A model generated the notes under the pieces. The model was not told where the DNA came from, ran no database searches, and saw nothing but the letters and a program-made list of their open reading frames with translations. The translations under genes were made by a program, and so were the position numbers. A stretch of DNA of 24,616 nt from a virus. Numbering within the stretch: position 1 is the stretch's first letter; every line of letters starts with the position of its first letter. This document shows positions 12,901-21,510 of the stretch, in pieces. The stretch is from positions 1 through 24,616 of IMG/VR virus record IMGVR_UViG_3300025929_000047; one strand, given 5' to 3'.

Positions 12901-15351
12901 TCAGTAGACGGGCACGGTTGTCGTTCCCAGCACGCCGTATGTGGCATCCCCCAACACCCACGCCTGCGCCACGAACACGGGCGACAATTGAAGATCCGTC
13001 GTCCACGTGCCCTGTTCGGCGTCGATGTGGTGTTCGATTTGTTCGATGTAGTAGTCGCCGCTGGTTGTCAGATAGTCCGACCGGCGTTTGACCGTGACCC
13101 GCTGGGAAATTTCCAGCGACAGCACGACCGGCCACAGGGCCGGGTTTGACGACGGATCCAACGTCAGTTTGGAGACACGTGTGATGGGTGCCGCGTAACG
13201 TGCGAGATAGAAGATCCCGGCCTGTGTCAGGTCAAAATCGGTGTTGCATTGCACGGTTTGCGTCAGGATCCGCTGGCCGTAGTTCGCCTGCGCCGCGCTG
13301 TTCACCATCGGCGCGAAATTGCTGTTCGCCGGTCGCGACAGATTTGCCTGGCTGAACGTGTACGTCGGGTCGTAGTCAAACTGGATATCGGTGTACGGGA
13401 ACTCTCCGCCGGCCGCGTTCTCCCCGAACGTCCACAGCGCCGTCTGATTCAGGTACCGGCTTGTGCGGTCTTCGAACACGAATGTTCCGGCCGCATTCAT
13501 GTAGGCCAGCCCGCGCTCTGACTCCTGGATTTCTTGGATCACATCCAGGAGAGTGCGGCCGTTGTAACTGAAATCGGGTGCCAGCGCTAGTTGTCCGCCC
13601 GCGATGGAGTTCGTTGAATTCCAGTACTGGTTGATCAGGCGTTGCACGCGCGCGCCGGACAATTCGCCGATGTATCCGGATCCGCGAAGGTAGTGATTGT
13701 GGCGCGCAGTCGACCCGATATCCCGGGGGTAGTAGGCCCAGTTGCACACGGACATTTGCGCGTCCGGGTTTCCGAATCCTGTGCTGACGCCGAAGTGAAT
13801 ATTGTTCACCCCCCAGATTGCCGTGGGGGCGGTGATGACGAAGTCCTGTTCAACTCCGTCCACTGTGGACGCCATGCCGCCGGACGTGTATAGCGTAACA
13901 GCGTGGTAATGCCATTGTCCGTCGGCGAATCCCGTGCCGGTCGGGAACGCGACAACCGCGTTCGTGCTTGTCAGATTGTCCGCCACGGAAGCGGCCAGCC
14001 TGCCTGAAAACGCGCTGTTGGTTTGAACATACTGCTGATCAGGAAGAACCGTTTTGCCGTCGGTGATGACGGCCGCCTGAAGCGGAGCGATCAAACCCGA
14101 ATTGTATTTGAACCACACCTCAAACGTGGCGGCCACCGTGTTCACGCTGAATGTTCCAGCCGTGATGTTCCATTCGGTGTCCTGCTGAAGACCGCCATTG
14201 GTCGGCGGGGTGAACTGGTTCTTTTGGGTCATCACCAGCGCGTTGGTGCCGTCCAGGAACTGGTCCCCCGCCCAGTTGAACGAGCCGGTGGGAGTCGGTG
14301 ACGGCGTGGACAGGAAGTTGTTGCCGCCGATGGTGAACCGGCCCGGCGCGGCTGTGTCCGACAACGGAAGGTACAACTGCGGATTATCGGCGGTGATCGT
14401 CGCCAAATAGGACTGGGCAATGGCGGTCCGCGACATGATGGCCAACCCATCCACCGCCTGAAGCGGGTGGTTCGCGCGCTTGCCAGCGTTGTCGTACGCG
14501 GTGGGCCAGCGTTCGACGTAGCCGTTGTGGAGCATATACAGCGTCGGCCCGGTGGTGGTGAACGCGGACGGCGATACCAGCCCGAATTCCAGCATCACCG
14601 CGTCCACGTAGAACATGGGCGTGCTGGCGGTGGTGCCGTACACGGTGATGTTTTCCAGGGCCTCCACGCACGTCCACGACACGGACAACCGTGTCCACGT
14701 GTTCAGTGTGGACGCGGTGGCGGAGTTGTGCGTGACGCCGTTGCCGTCAACGACCTGGAACAGCACGGGCCCGTTGGTGGGGTACACGTACAGGCTGATG
14801 GTGTAGTCCACGCCGGGCGCGGTGCGGAATCCGTTGACCGATCCGAAACCGGCTCCGGCGGCGGACTGGGTGACCAGCATGGACTGCGACCCCACGAAGT
14901 GCTGAGCGTTGCTCACCACACAGGTGGTGGTGCCGCCGGCCGGGGCCCAGACGCCGGGGAACGTGGATCCGACGGTTTCCAATTCGAATGACGGATCGTA
15001 GTTGCCGTTCACGTTGGGGTTGTTGATGTTTCCGGAGCCGGGTTGGTTGGGCCACATCGCGGCGGCCCGGAACCGGCGGTACGGCAATACCTTGTTGGAG
15101 CCGGTGTTGAACACGGAGCCGGTGTTGGCCGGGGTGAGCAGTTCCAACGGGTCCGTGATGGACACGGTGGCCTGACCAGCCTGCACCTGGTCCAACTCGT
15201 ACTGGCGGCCGTGCACGATGTCCGCGCCCCGTACCGCCAGGCGACGATACGGGGCGTTGATGCTGTACCGAGTTGCCGCCAGACCAGGCGGCCCGCCGGT
15301 GAAATCGACTTCCCACATGGTCAAAGCAAAATTCTTGTTCGCGTTGGCCAT
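12901..15351 (-). CDS. Large minor tail protein with carbohydrate-binding-type domains
   Basis: This 816-residue protein starts 3 bases after the tape measure stop, the usual place of the tail-tip/hub protein. The N-terminal ~110 residues and the C-terminal ~250 (from YIGELSGARVQRLINQYWN to the end) look like tail-structure segments, the latter a receptor-hub-type domain with LLDVIQEIQESERG. Between them, residues ~116-255 look like a CBM4/9-type beta sandwich (DPSFELE, then MLVTQS, FYVDAVMLEFG). Residues ~330-545 look like a concanavalin A/LamG-type domain (TFEVWFKYNSG, DGQWHYHAVTLY, STVDGVEQDF). These inserts probably bind glycans of the host wall. I see no enzyme active site. Confidence 0.8.
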   Translation of the reverse strand: MANANKNFALTMWEVDFTGGPPGLAATRYSINAPYRRLAVRGADIVHGRQYELDQVQAGQATVSITDPLELLTPANTGSVFNTGSNKVLPYRRFRAAAMWPNQPGSGNINNPNVNGNYDPSFELETVGSTFPGVWAPAGGTTTCVVSNAQHFVGSQSMLVTQSAAGAGFGSVNGFRTAPGVDYTISLYVYPTNGPVLFQVVDGNGVTHNSATASTLNTWTRLSVSWTCVEALENITVYGTTASTPMFYVDAVMLEFGLVSPSAFTTTGPTLYMLHNGYVERWPTAYDNAGKRANHPLQAVDGLAIMSRTAIAQSYLATITADNPQLYLPLSDTAAPGRFTIGGNNFLSTPSPTPTGSFNWAGDQFLDGTNALVMTQKNQFTPPTNGGLQQDTEWNITAGTFSVNTVAATFEVWFKYNSGLIAPLQAAVITDGKTVLPDQQYVQTNSAFSGRLAASVADNLTSTNAVVAFPTGTGFADGQWHYHAVTLYTSGGMASTVDGVEQDFVITAPTAIWGVNNIHFGVSTGFGNPDAQMSVCNWAYYPRDIGSTARHNHYLRGSGYIGELSGARVQRLINQYWNSTNSIAGGQLALAPDFSYNGRTLLDVIQEIQESERGLAYMNAAGTFVFEDRTSRYLNQTALWTFGENAAGGEFPYTDIQFDYDPTYTFSQANLSRPANSNFAPMVNSAAQANYGQRILTQTVQCNTDFDLTQAGIFYLARYAAPITRVSKLTLDPSSNPALWPVVLSLEISQRVTVKRRSDYLTTSGDYYIEQIEHHIDAEQGTWTTDLQLSPVFVAQAWVLGDATYGVLGTTTVPVY

Positions 15352-15354
15352 GAC

Positions 15355-18300
15355 TCACCCCGATCCGAACCCGGTGTAACTGGTGGCGTTGTTGATATTG
15401 CGGATTCCGTATCGGAGCAGTTCCTGTTGGAGTTCGCGAACGAACTGCTGTGTGGTGCGGATGTTTCCTTGCACGGTGATAGGGCCGATGATGGTGACTT
15501 GTTGCGCACCGGCCCCGCCCCGGTTGATTCCGGTAGCGAGCCCGCTGGGGCCGGTGAAGTTACCGGTCATGGTCATGTCACCGATGTTGGCCGCGCCGAC
15601 GATTTGGCTGGTCGTCTTCTTGGCGAGGTCGATCACGGCTCCGGCTTTGGCGCTGATTCCGTTTCCGAGTCCGTGCATCAGGTCTTCACCGATAGCGTGG
15701 AACACGCGGGATGGCGAGTGTGAGTCGAATCCCGCTTTGACGCCGGCAATCAGGTTGGAGATGAACCCGGTCACGGTGTCCCAGACCCAGCCGATAGCGG
15801 AGCTGATACCATTCACCAAGCCGGTCAGGATGTCGCGGCCGGTTTGGTACAGCCAGTTTCCGGCATTGCGGAAAAATCGCATGATCCCGTCGGGGAACGT
15901 CGCGCTCCACCACGCTTTGACGGATTCCCATCCGTTGTTGATGCCGTCTTCCGCGCCGTGGAGGATGTCCTTGCCCTTTTGGACAAGCCAATCTCCGGCG
16001 TCGTCAAAGAAGCTGACGACCTTGTGTGGCACCGATTTCATCCATGTCCACACGTCCTCGGCTTTTTGGCCAATGGCGTCCAGCCAGCCCAGGACCATGT
16101 TTTTTCCGGGGCCGGTCAGCCAGTTTTTCGCGTCGGACATCAGGTTGGACACGTTGTTGGGTAGGTCGTTGAACCATTGCACGGTGCTGTTCCAGGCGTT
16201 GGCGATAGCGCCGGTGAACGCGTCCCACGCTTCTTTGCCCTTTTTCGCCAATGTTCCGATCAGGTAGCCGATCGCAAATCCGGCCTTTTCGGGAAAATGG
16301 GTGAGCAGCGTGATAGTGTTGTTGATTCCGTCAGAAATGAACTTGGTGAAACCGTCCCAGGCGCTTTTGGCGATGTCAGCCAGTTTGCTTCCCAGCGCCT
16401 TGATTCCGTCCCATACCTTCTGAGGAATCTGCTTCACCCAGTCAATGAATTCGCCGATCTTGTCGCCGATCCAGTCGATCGCCGTTTCGAACGCATTCTT
16501 GACCGTGTTCCACAAATCCACGAAGAAATCGGAAATCTGCTGCCAGTGATTGACGATCTCAACCACGATGATAGTCAGGATGGTGATCACCGCGATAACA
16601 GCGAGAATCACCGCCGTGACCGCCAGCATGACGCCAATCTCTGGCAACATGGCGATATTCACAATCACCATGGCGGCGGCGAACGCCAAGGCGGCCACCG
16701 TGAGAATACCGATCGCAATAGCCACGGCCTTGATCAACGTCGGGTGCTCCGACAGCCAATGTGCCGAGTCCGCCAACGCTCCGAGAACCTTCGACAGAAT
16801 TGGCAGGAACACCGCGCCCAGCTGAATCGCGACCGCACCGAGAGCGGCTTTCGCCTCATCCAGCTTCTGGTTGAACGTAGACTGGATGTCAGCCCATCCC
16901 TTGACGCTTCCATCCGCGTCTTTTGTGGATGCGGCAATGTCGTTAACGGCCTTGTTCGTGGCCGCCGTGTTCTGGCCCGTCAGCATCAGGGCGACGTTCA
17001 GCGACGTGGCGTTGCCCGTGGCGCGTTGCATGGCCTGGCTGTAGGACTGGGCGGCTGGGCCACCTTGCTTCAAAATGTTGTTGAAGCCGTCGGCCTTGTT
17101 CGCCAGCGCGGCGAACTGGGTTGCCATGCCTTGCTGGTCGGTCGGCAACGCCTTAATCGCCTGCCGCCAGTCGTTGACCGTGATCTGTCCATTGAGGAAC
17201 GCTGTTGCCGTTGCCTGCAACGACTTCGGCATGTTTTGCAGCATCACTTGCAAGTCTTGCGAGGCTTGCTTGGACTCATTGAACGCGGAGATCAGGACCT
17301 TCCCGGACGGCCCCATCTTGTTCATGATCGCTTGGCTGATGTCGTTCAGCGTGCCTGTGAGCCCTCGCGTGGCAAGCTTGTCCGTCAGATCGGACGCTGT
17401 GATTCCAATCTGCGCCAAGTAACTCGTCATGTCCGATGACGGCTTTTGCATCTCCCGCAACGCGTTCGACAGATTCTGAGACGCCTGGTCGGCACTCATG
17501 CCATGCGCGGTCATCTCCGCCAACGCGCCTGCAATGTCGTTGAACGGGACATTCATGGCTGACGCCAGCGGAAGCACGTTGTGCAGTGCGCCCGTGAAGT
17601 CCTCGAACGTGGTGCCGGCGTCACCGACGGCCGTCACCAGCTTGGACATGACCGTGGCCGCGTCCCCGACTTTCGGGCCGTAGTCGTTCATCGTGGCTGT
17701 CAGGCCTTTAGCCACGGTGTTCAAGTCCGCGTTTTCCAGCTTCGCGCCCTCGGCGGCGGCCTTCAGCGCGTCCAGGCCAGCCTGAGCGTGGTAGCCCATG
17801 GACTCGATGAAGTAGCCGGCGTGCGCGAGGTCCAGGGAGCTGTCTCCAACCTGTCCGGCCATCTGGAGAAGCCCGTCACGGACCATCTGGAGCTTGTCTG
17901 CGGACTCTCCGGCGGAGCTGACCAGGCGTTGGGTGGCGGACTCGAAATCGCCTGACATCTTCGCTGTGCCGGCGATGACCAGCGCGCCGGCCGCGCCGAC
18001 CAACGCGCTGACCTTCGCCATGGTCGCCGCGTTCGAGGCGGCCGTTTTCGCGGCGTCCTCTTCGGCTTTCGCGGTCGCCGTGCCGATGGCCACTGTGGAC
18101 GCTTCGGCCTTGGCTGCCATGGCCTCGAAGTCCAGGGCCAGTGTCTTCGTCTTGACCGACATGGCTTCGAAGTCGGCGGTGGTCTGCAACGCCATTTCGT
18201 CGGATGCCGCGCCAACCGAGATCAGCGACGCGTTCATGCGTGCGATTTCGGCTTCAACGTCGGCGGTGACAGCGGCGACCTTGGCGGCCATCTCTTCGCC

Positions 18301-18387
18301 GGATACGGACGCTTCGGTGAAGCCGCCGATCAATTGTCCGGTGTCGGCGCGGAGCAGCACATAGAGATCGCTGATCTGTTCGGCCAC
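15355..18387 (-). CDS. Tail tape measure protein
   Basis: This 1010-residue protein is the longest in the window and follows the tail chaperones. The N-terminal region is coiled-coil-rich. Residues ~150-350 match the TP901-type tape-measure core (FESATQRLVSSAGESADKL, then LLQMAGQVG, GALAEMTAHGMSADQASQNL). Hydrophobic segments at ~549-612 could insert into the host membrane during DNA delivery. Trp-rich repeats follow, then the family's common end motif HSPSRVFHAIGEDLMHGLGNGI near ~900. By the usual rule of about 1.5 angstrom per residue, the tail would be roughly 150 nm long. The GTG start has only a weak AGGGG ribosome binding site. It ends 3 bases before the minor tail gene. Confidence 0.95.
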   Translation of the reverse strand: MAEQISDLYVLLRADTGQLIGGFTEASVSGEEMAAKVAAVTADVEAEIARMNASLISVGAASDEMALQTTADFEAMSVKTKTLALDFEAMAAKAEASTVAIGTATAKAEEDAAKTAASNAATMAKVSALVGAAGALVIAGTAKMSGDFESATQRLVSSAGESADKLQMVRDGLLQMAGQVGDSSLDLAHAGYFIESMGYHAQAGLDALKAAAEGAKLENADLNTVAKGLTATMNDYGPKVGDAATVMSKLVTAVGDAGTTFEDFTGALHNVLPLASAMNVPFNDIAGALAEMTAHGMSADQASQNLSNALREMQKPSSDMTSYLAQIGITASDLTDKLATRGLTGTLNDISQAIMNKMGPSGKVLISAFNESKQASQDLQVMLQNMPKSLQATATAFLNGQITVNDWRQAIKALPTDQQGMATQFAALANKADGFNNILKQGGPAAQSYSQAMQRATGNATSLNVALMLTGQNTAATNKAVNDIAASTKDADGSVKGWADIQSTFNQKLDEAKAALGAVAIQLGAVFLPILSKVLGALADSAHWLSEHPTLIKAVAIAIGILTVAALAFAAAMVIVNIAMLPEIGVMLAVTAVILAVIAVITILTIIVVEIVNHWQQISDFFVDLWNTVKNAFETAIDWIGDKIGEFIDWVKQIPQKVWDGIKALGSKLADIAKSAWDGFTKFISDGINNTITLLTHFPEKAGFAIGYLIGTLAKKGKEAWDAFTGAIANAWNSTVQWFNDLPNNVSNLMSDAKNWLTGPGKNMVLGWLDAIGQKAEDVWTWMKSVPHKVVSFFDDAGDWLVQKGKDILHGAEDGINNGWESVKAWWSATFPDGIMRFFRNAGNWLYQTGRDILTGLVNGISSAIGWVWDTVTGFISNLIAGVKAGFDSHSPSRVFHAIGEDLMHGLGNGISAKAGAVIDLAKKTTSQIVGAANIGDMTMTGNFTGPSGLATGINRGGAGAQQVTIIGPITVQGNIRTTQQFVRELQQELLRYGIRNINNATSYTGFGSG
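15830..16280 (-). repeat. Tandem Trp-rich repeats in the tape measure
   Basis: At protein level, four degenerate copies occur. The last three begin DAKNWL, DAGDWL and NAGNWL, each followed by a G-K/R segment and ending in a W-x-W/WW stretch plus a Pro. The spacings are 44 and 45 residues. An earlier weaker copy begins KAGFAI, 51 residues upstream. The regularity suggests the repeats arose by duplication and help set tail length. Confidence 0.55.
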
Positions 18388-18404
18388 TGCGCACCCCTAT
18401 GAGT

Positions 18405-18893
18405 TCAGCTCACGTTCCACGGAGCGCCGAAAATCTTCTCGTACGCCAACGCGGCAATGTGCCGCGTGGCGAACGTGACCGCAGGACCCATGAACGGGTA
18501 CGCGGCACCGTTGCGCAGCATTCCCTTTTCCAGGTACAGCCCGTACTTGTTCGCTGGTGTCTTGCTGGTGAACGTGCGGCCGTACATGGTGCGATAGCGC
18601 GGGTACAGGCCGGTTGCGGTTCCGACTTTCATGGACCAGCCAGCGAAGTCCATAGCCGGATCGGTGTGCGTGATGGACCGGACCAGCGTCCCGGAGATCC
18701 GGGCCGGACCGGTCCCCGGTGACGCTGGTGTGGGCGTGCCGTACGGGTGTGACCCGGTGGAGGCGTTGATCTTCGCTTGCCGCTCCACCGCCGTGCCGAC
18801 CACGGCCAGCGCGGCGGCTGCTTTTCCTTGCGCCTCAACAGCAATGCGAGCGAACAGGGCGGAGAACACGCCGGATCGAAGTTCAGTGGCCAT
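18405..18893 (-). CDS. HK97 gp10-like protein
   Basis: This 162-residue protein has the core of the HK97 gp10 family: AVERQAKINASTG, GPARISGTLVRSI, MKVGTATGLYPRYRTMYG, LEKGM and PFMGPAVTFA. Family members act in head-tail joining or tail completion. It overlaps the end of the frameshifted chaperone frame by 11 bases (ATGGCCACTGA). Its position between the chaperones and tape measure is unusual, since gp10 normally lies before the major tail protein. Confidence 0.75.
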   Translation of the reverse strand: MATELRSGVFSALFARIAVEAQGKAAAALAVVGTAVERQAKINASTGSHPYGTPTPASPGTGPARISGTLVRSITHTDPAMDFAGWSMKVGTATGLYPRYRTMYGRTFTSKTPANKYGLYLEKGMLRNGAAYPFMGPAVTFATRHIAALAYEKIFGAPWNVS

Positions 18894-19511
18894 GCTTGCG
18901 TGTCTCCCGTTCCTGGGCTTCCCGTTCGGCGGAAAGCCTGGCCTGCAACAGGTCCCACGTGTATCGCTTCACGTACAGCGGGGTTGCGCACAGATCAGGC
19001 CACGACCAGTGCATGTGGTACATGAGTTCGAAATCCGCCATTTCCTGTGGCGGAGCCCCGGAGCCCCATGTGCCCTCATAGATGGACTCGGCGGGCCAGA
19101 GCACGTCTTCCGTGTAGGGATGCCCCGGCCCTACTGGGGGTTTACGGCGTTGGTGATCTCCTCGGAAATCTTCTTGACGATGATGGCCGGGAGCTTCGCC
19201 ACGGTGTCCGGAGTGGCCGGGAGTGGCAGAATGTCTTGCTCCATAGGGTTTCCGGCCTCGTCCAACGCGATATCGGAGGCGTCGTACACGTGCCAGCCGA
19301 CGATCAGCTTGGCCAGCATTTCATACATGGCCGATTCGGCATCGCCAAGGTTCACGGGTGTGACCCCGTCGGGCATCATGGCGACGTCGCGGGGGCGGAG
19401 TTCGCCGGCCGCCAACAGCTTCGGGTTGCGGATGGTGATCCAAACCTGGTCGCCGGGTTCGGCCAGTTCTTCGGTGAAGTCCAGGTGCACCAGACGGTTT
19501 GCGTATCCCAT
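18883..19511 (-). CDS. Tail assembly chaperone GT fusion, made by -1 frameshift
   Basis: Ribosomes slipping back one base at A AAC CCC (19143-19137) would read past the TAG at 19133-19131 and continue in the -1 frame to the stop at 18883. The product is ~209 residues: 125 from the first gene plus 84 more. The added part starts PVGPGHPYTEDVLWPAESIY and contains ELMYHMHWSWPDL, a T-domain-type sequence. No ribosome binding site or convincing start precedes the T part. G/GT chaperones bind the tape measure during tail assembly. Confidence 0.85.
19131..19511 (-). CDS. Tail assembly chaperone (G-type)
   Basis: This 126-residue protein starts at ATG 19511, 7 bases after AGGAGG. A longer in-frame reading from 19565 lies in the upstream hairpin and is rejected. 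The sequence has LVHLDFTEELAEPGDQVWI early, a helical middle (LGDAESAMYEMLAKLIVGW), and ends KKISEEITNAVNPQ. It sits between the major tail protein and the tape measure, the standard place for the tail chaperone that keeps the tape measure soluble. The same gene gives a longer form by frameshifting near its stop. Confidence 0.85.
   Translation of the reverse strand: MGYANRLVHLDFTEELAEPGDQVWITIRNPKLLAAGELRPRDVAMMPDGVTPVNLGDAESAMYEMLAKLIVGWHVYDASDIALDEAGNPMEQDILPLPATPDTVAKLPAIIVKKISEEITNAVNPQ
19137..19143 (-). other. Slippery heptamer AAACCCC for -1 frameshift
   Basis: On the minus strand the zero-frame codons are GTA AAC CCC CAG TAG. The bases A AAC CCC fit X XXY YYZ, so both tRNAs can re-pair one base back (AAA, CCC). 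The stop follows two codons later. The run of five C adds slippage potential. Confidence 0.8.
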
Positions 19512-19533
19512 TATGTGACCTCCTGAAGGCATC

Positions 19534-19572
19534 AGCGCGCATGACCATCCATTGTGGACGGTCATGCGCGCT
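19534..19572 (-). terminator. Perfect 13-bp hairpin between tail tube and chaperone genes
   Basis: AGCGCGCATGACC (19534-19546) pairs perfectly with 19560-19572 around a 13-base loop that itself holds TCCA/TGGA. It lies between the major tail protein stop (19585) and the chaperone start (19511). There is no T-tract, so partial termination or mRNA processing/stability is more likely than full termination. The lower chaperone level needed relative to tube protein would fit this. Confidence 0.6.
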
Positions 19573-19584
19573 GGTTGTTGTTGA

Positions 19585-20757
19585 TCAGTAAGCGGTGGAC
19601 TGGAAGTTCTTCAGCACGACCGCGACGGCTCCGGTGTCGGTCGAGTTGTAGATACCCGACAGGCTGAAATCAGCCTGGACGTAGTTGGACGCCAAATCAC
19701 GCTTTCCCTTGAAGTATCCGGACTTCGACATGGTCAGCGCGAGCGACGCGCCCGATCCGTCGGTGCCGGACGCCGGCTGCTGAAGCAACGCGGTGGTGAC
19801 AGTCTGGGTGTAGTTCAGATACAGGTTCAGGTCCGTCTGGTTCTCGAAGATCGCTTTGTACGTGCCGTCGACTTCCAACGCGCCCTGGAAGATTTCGCGT
19901 GGCGCTTGGATGCCGTCCGAGGAGTGAACGGGTTCCACGGCACGTTTCACCGTCAGATCGTAGGTAAGACCCCGGGTGGACGCGCCTCCCGCGTTGGTCA
20001 TGTTCCATTCCCAACCCAGCATCGGCGGAAGCGCCGTGTAGGTCGGAGTCATGGACGACTGAACAACCTGAGGAAACGTCGTGTACTTGAGGTCCAGGGT
20101 GACCGACGCCTTCGGGTCGATCTTCACGGCAAGATCCGACATTGCCGCGCCCGAGTACGAAACCGTCTGGGTCGTGTCGTACACGGTCAGCGAGTACGTG
20201 GCCTTCGTGGACGGGTTGGCCGACTGGTTGAACGTGTGCGTGGACTGGGCCACGATCGGTTCCGTCGCACTGTGCGCCTTCGTCAGGCCCACTGTCTGAC
20301 CGACGACCGTGGTCACCGTCAGGTTGTACGGGCCAGTGCCGGTCACGGCGGTCACGTACGCGTATTCGAGCGTCGCGCCCGTGCCCACCTGGATGTAGGT
20401 CAAGGCGGCAATGGACGCGGTGGACGGCAGCGTGGTCGCGCCGATGGCGGAACCACCGGTGGCGACCGTCGTGGACACACCGGCCGTCACCGTGTCCGGG
20501 CCGATGATGCCCCGAAGGAAGTGGCCCAACAGGTCCGGATACGCCAGGACGGAGATATCCCACGTCGCGTGCACCGGACCTTGGTACATGCCCTGAAGCA
20601 TGGTGTCGTTGGCGCGGTACGACTCGTCCTTAAGCTCGGTGTAGACATCCTCGAAATCAGCCTTGGTGAACGGAATGTACACAGTAGGGGCCACATACGT
20701 TCCGGCTACGGTTTCCTTTGCCAGGCCCAAAATCGCAAGGCGGGAAAGCTGGGTCAC
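19585..20757 (-). CDS. Major tail (tube) protein
   Basis: This 390-residue protein starts at ATG 20757, overlapping the previous stop. Its N-terminus LAILGLAKETVAGTYVAPT and later KADFEDVYTEL, GPVHATWDISVLAYPDLLGHFL fit the siphovirus tail tube family, as does its place before the frameshifted chaperones. Residues ~95-165 look like an inserted beta domain (SAIGATTLPSTASIAALTYI, then QVGTGATLEYAYVTAVTGTG), a module often added to phage structural proteins. This makes it longer than simple tube proteins. The tube domain resumes around residue 175. Confidence 0.85.
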   Translation of the reverse strand: MTQLSRLAILGLAKETVAGTYVAPTVYIPFTKADFEDVYTELKDESYRANDTMLQGMYQGPVHATWDISVLAYPDLLGHFLRGIIGPDTVTAGVSTTVATGGSAIGATTLPSTASIAALTYIQVGTGATLEYAYVTAVTGTGPYNLTVTTVVGQTVGLTKAHSATEPIVAQSTHTFNQSANPSTKATYSLTVYDTTQTVSYSGAAMSDLAVKIDPKASVTLDLKYTTFPQVVQSSMTPTYTALPPMLGWEWNMTNAGGASTRGLTYDLTVKRAVEPVHSSDGIQAPREIFQGALEVDGTYKAIFENQTDLNLYLNYTQTVTTALLQQPASGTDGSGASLALTMSKSGYFKGKRDLASNYVQADFSLSGIYNSTDTGAVAVVLKNFQSTAY

Positions 20758-20981
20758 TTGTCGTCCACCTCCTCATCGGTCGTGGCCGACGGGGCGGCCC
20801 GCTCTACTTCGTCTTCCTGCGCCGGCTGAGCCGGTTCGTCCTCAGTGGACTGTTCGTCGGTGACCTCTTCAAACCCGGCCAACAGTTCGGGATGTTCGAT
20901 CGTGTCGCCCGGAAGCACCTCGGCGGGCGGATCGAGCGTTGGCAGGACGAGAGGACTGCCCGACACGTTGCGCTGCAACAC
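20754..20981 (-). CDS. Small acidic protein before the major tail gene
   Basis: This 75-residue protein starts at GTG 20981, with GGAGG 5 bases upstream; earlier in-frame ATGs lie inside the preceding gene. The N-terminal part (SGSPLVLPTLDPPAEVLPGD, then TIEHPELLAGFEEV) resembles short beta-rich actinophage proteins that sit between head-tail and tail-tube genes. The C-terminus is rich in Glu and Asp. It overlaps the tail tube start by 4 bases (ATGA). No function is established. Confidence 0.6.
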   Translation of the reverse strand: MLQRNVSGSPLVLPTLDPPAEVLPGDTIEHPELLAGFEEVTDEQSTEDEPAQPAQEDEVERAAPSATTDEEVDDK

Positions 20982-21003
20982 GCGTGCCTCCGGTTTTTCC
21001 TTG

Positions 21004-21504
21004 TTAGATAACGACTTCCAAGTCGTCCGCCTCATAGTTGGCGGTGCCGGACAGGAAACCACGGTCCATCGTGGTCTCTGGCGGGTCAAAATCGATGTTG
21101 ATCTCGGGGTTCCGGCCGGGTGCCTCGGTGGCGGACAGGAACCGTCCACCGTGGGTCTTGTCGCCCAACGTGCCCCGAAGTCGATCGATCAGAAGGTCCA
21201 CGGCCGCGTCGAAATTGGCCTGCTCCGTCTCGGCGATCATCGTTCCCGTTGTGGTGGAACCAATACGCCAGAACAGCTTCAGGCGGAACGTGTATCGCGG
21301 CAGCTTCCGTTGGTTGGACCATCGAATATCGGTGATCCTGGTCCGCGTGACGTAGATGCCGTTCAGGTTGTAGTTCGGCGTCCGAGGCCAGTACGCCTGA
21401 ACCAGGTCCCATGGGCCGCCGTTCGTCTTGAGCAACGCGGGCAGTCCGTCACCGAATGAAGACAGCCAGTCCGCTTCACGTTGCACGGCGTCCGATGTGG
21501 ACAT
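21004..21504 (-). CDS. Putative tail terminator protein
   Basis: This 166-residue protein starts at ATG 21504, with GGAGG inside the end of the preceding gene. It has an N-terminal helix (ADWLSSFGDGLPALLK), a central beta-rich core with RYTFRLKLFWRIG and ETEQANFDAAVDLLIDRLRG, and a C-terminal strand region. Size, fold pattern and position just before the tail tube gene fit the family that caps the tail and joins it to the head. No sequence motif proves it. Confidence 0.6.
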   Translation of the reverse strand: MSTSDAVQREADWLSSFGDGLPALLKTNGGPWDLVQAYWPRTPNYNLNGIYVTRTRITDIRWSNQRKLPRYTFRLKLFWRIGSTTTGTMIAETEQANFDAAVDLLIDRLRGTLGDKTHGGRFLSATEAPGRNPEINIDFDPPETTMDRGFLSGTANYEADDLEVVI

Positions 21505-21510
21505 TCGCCC

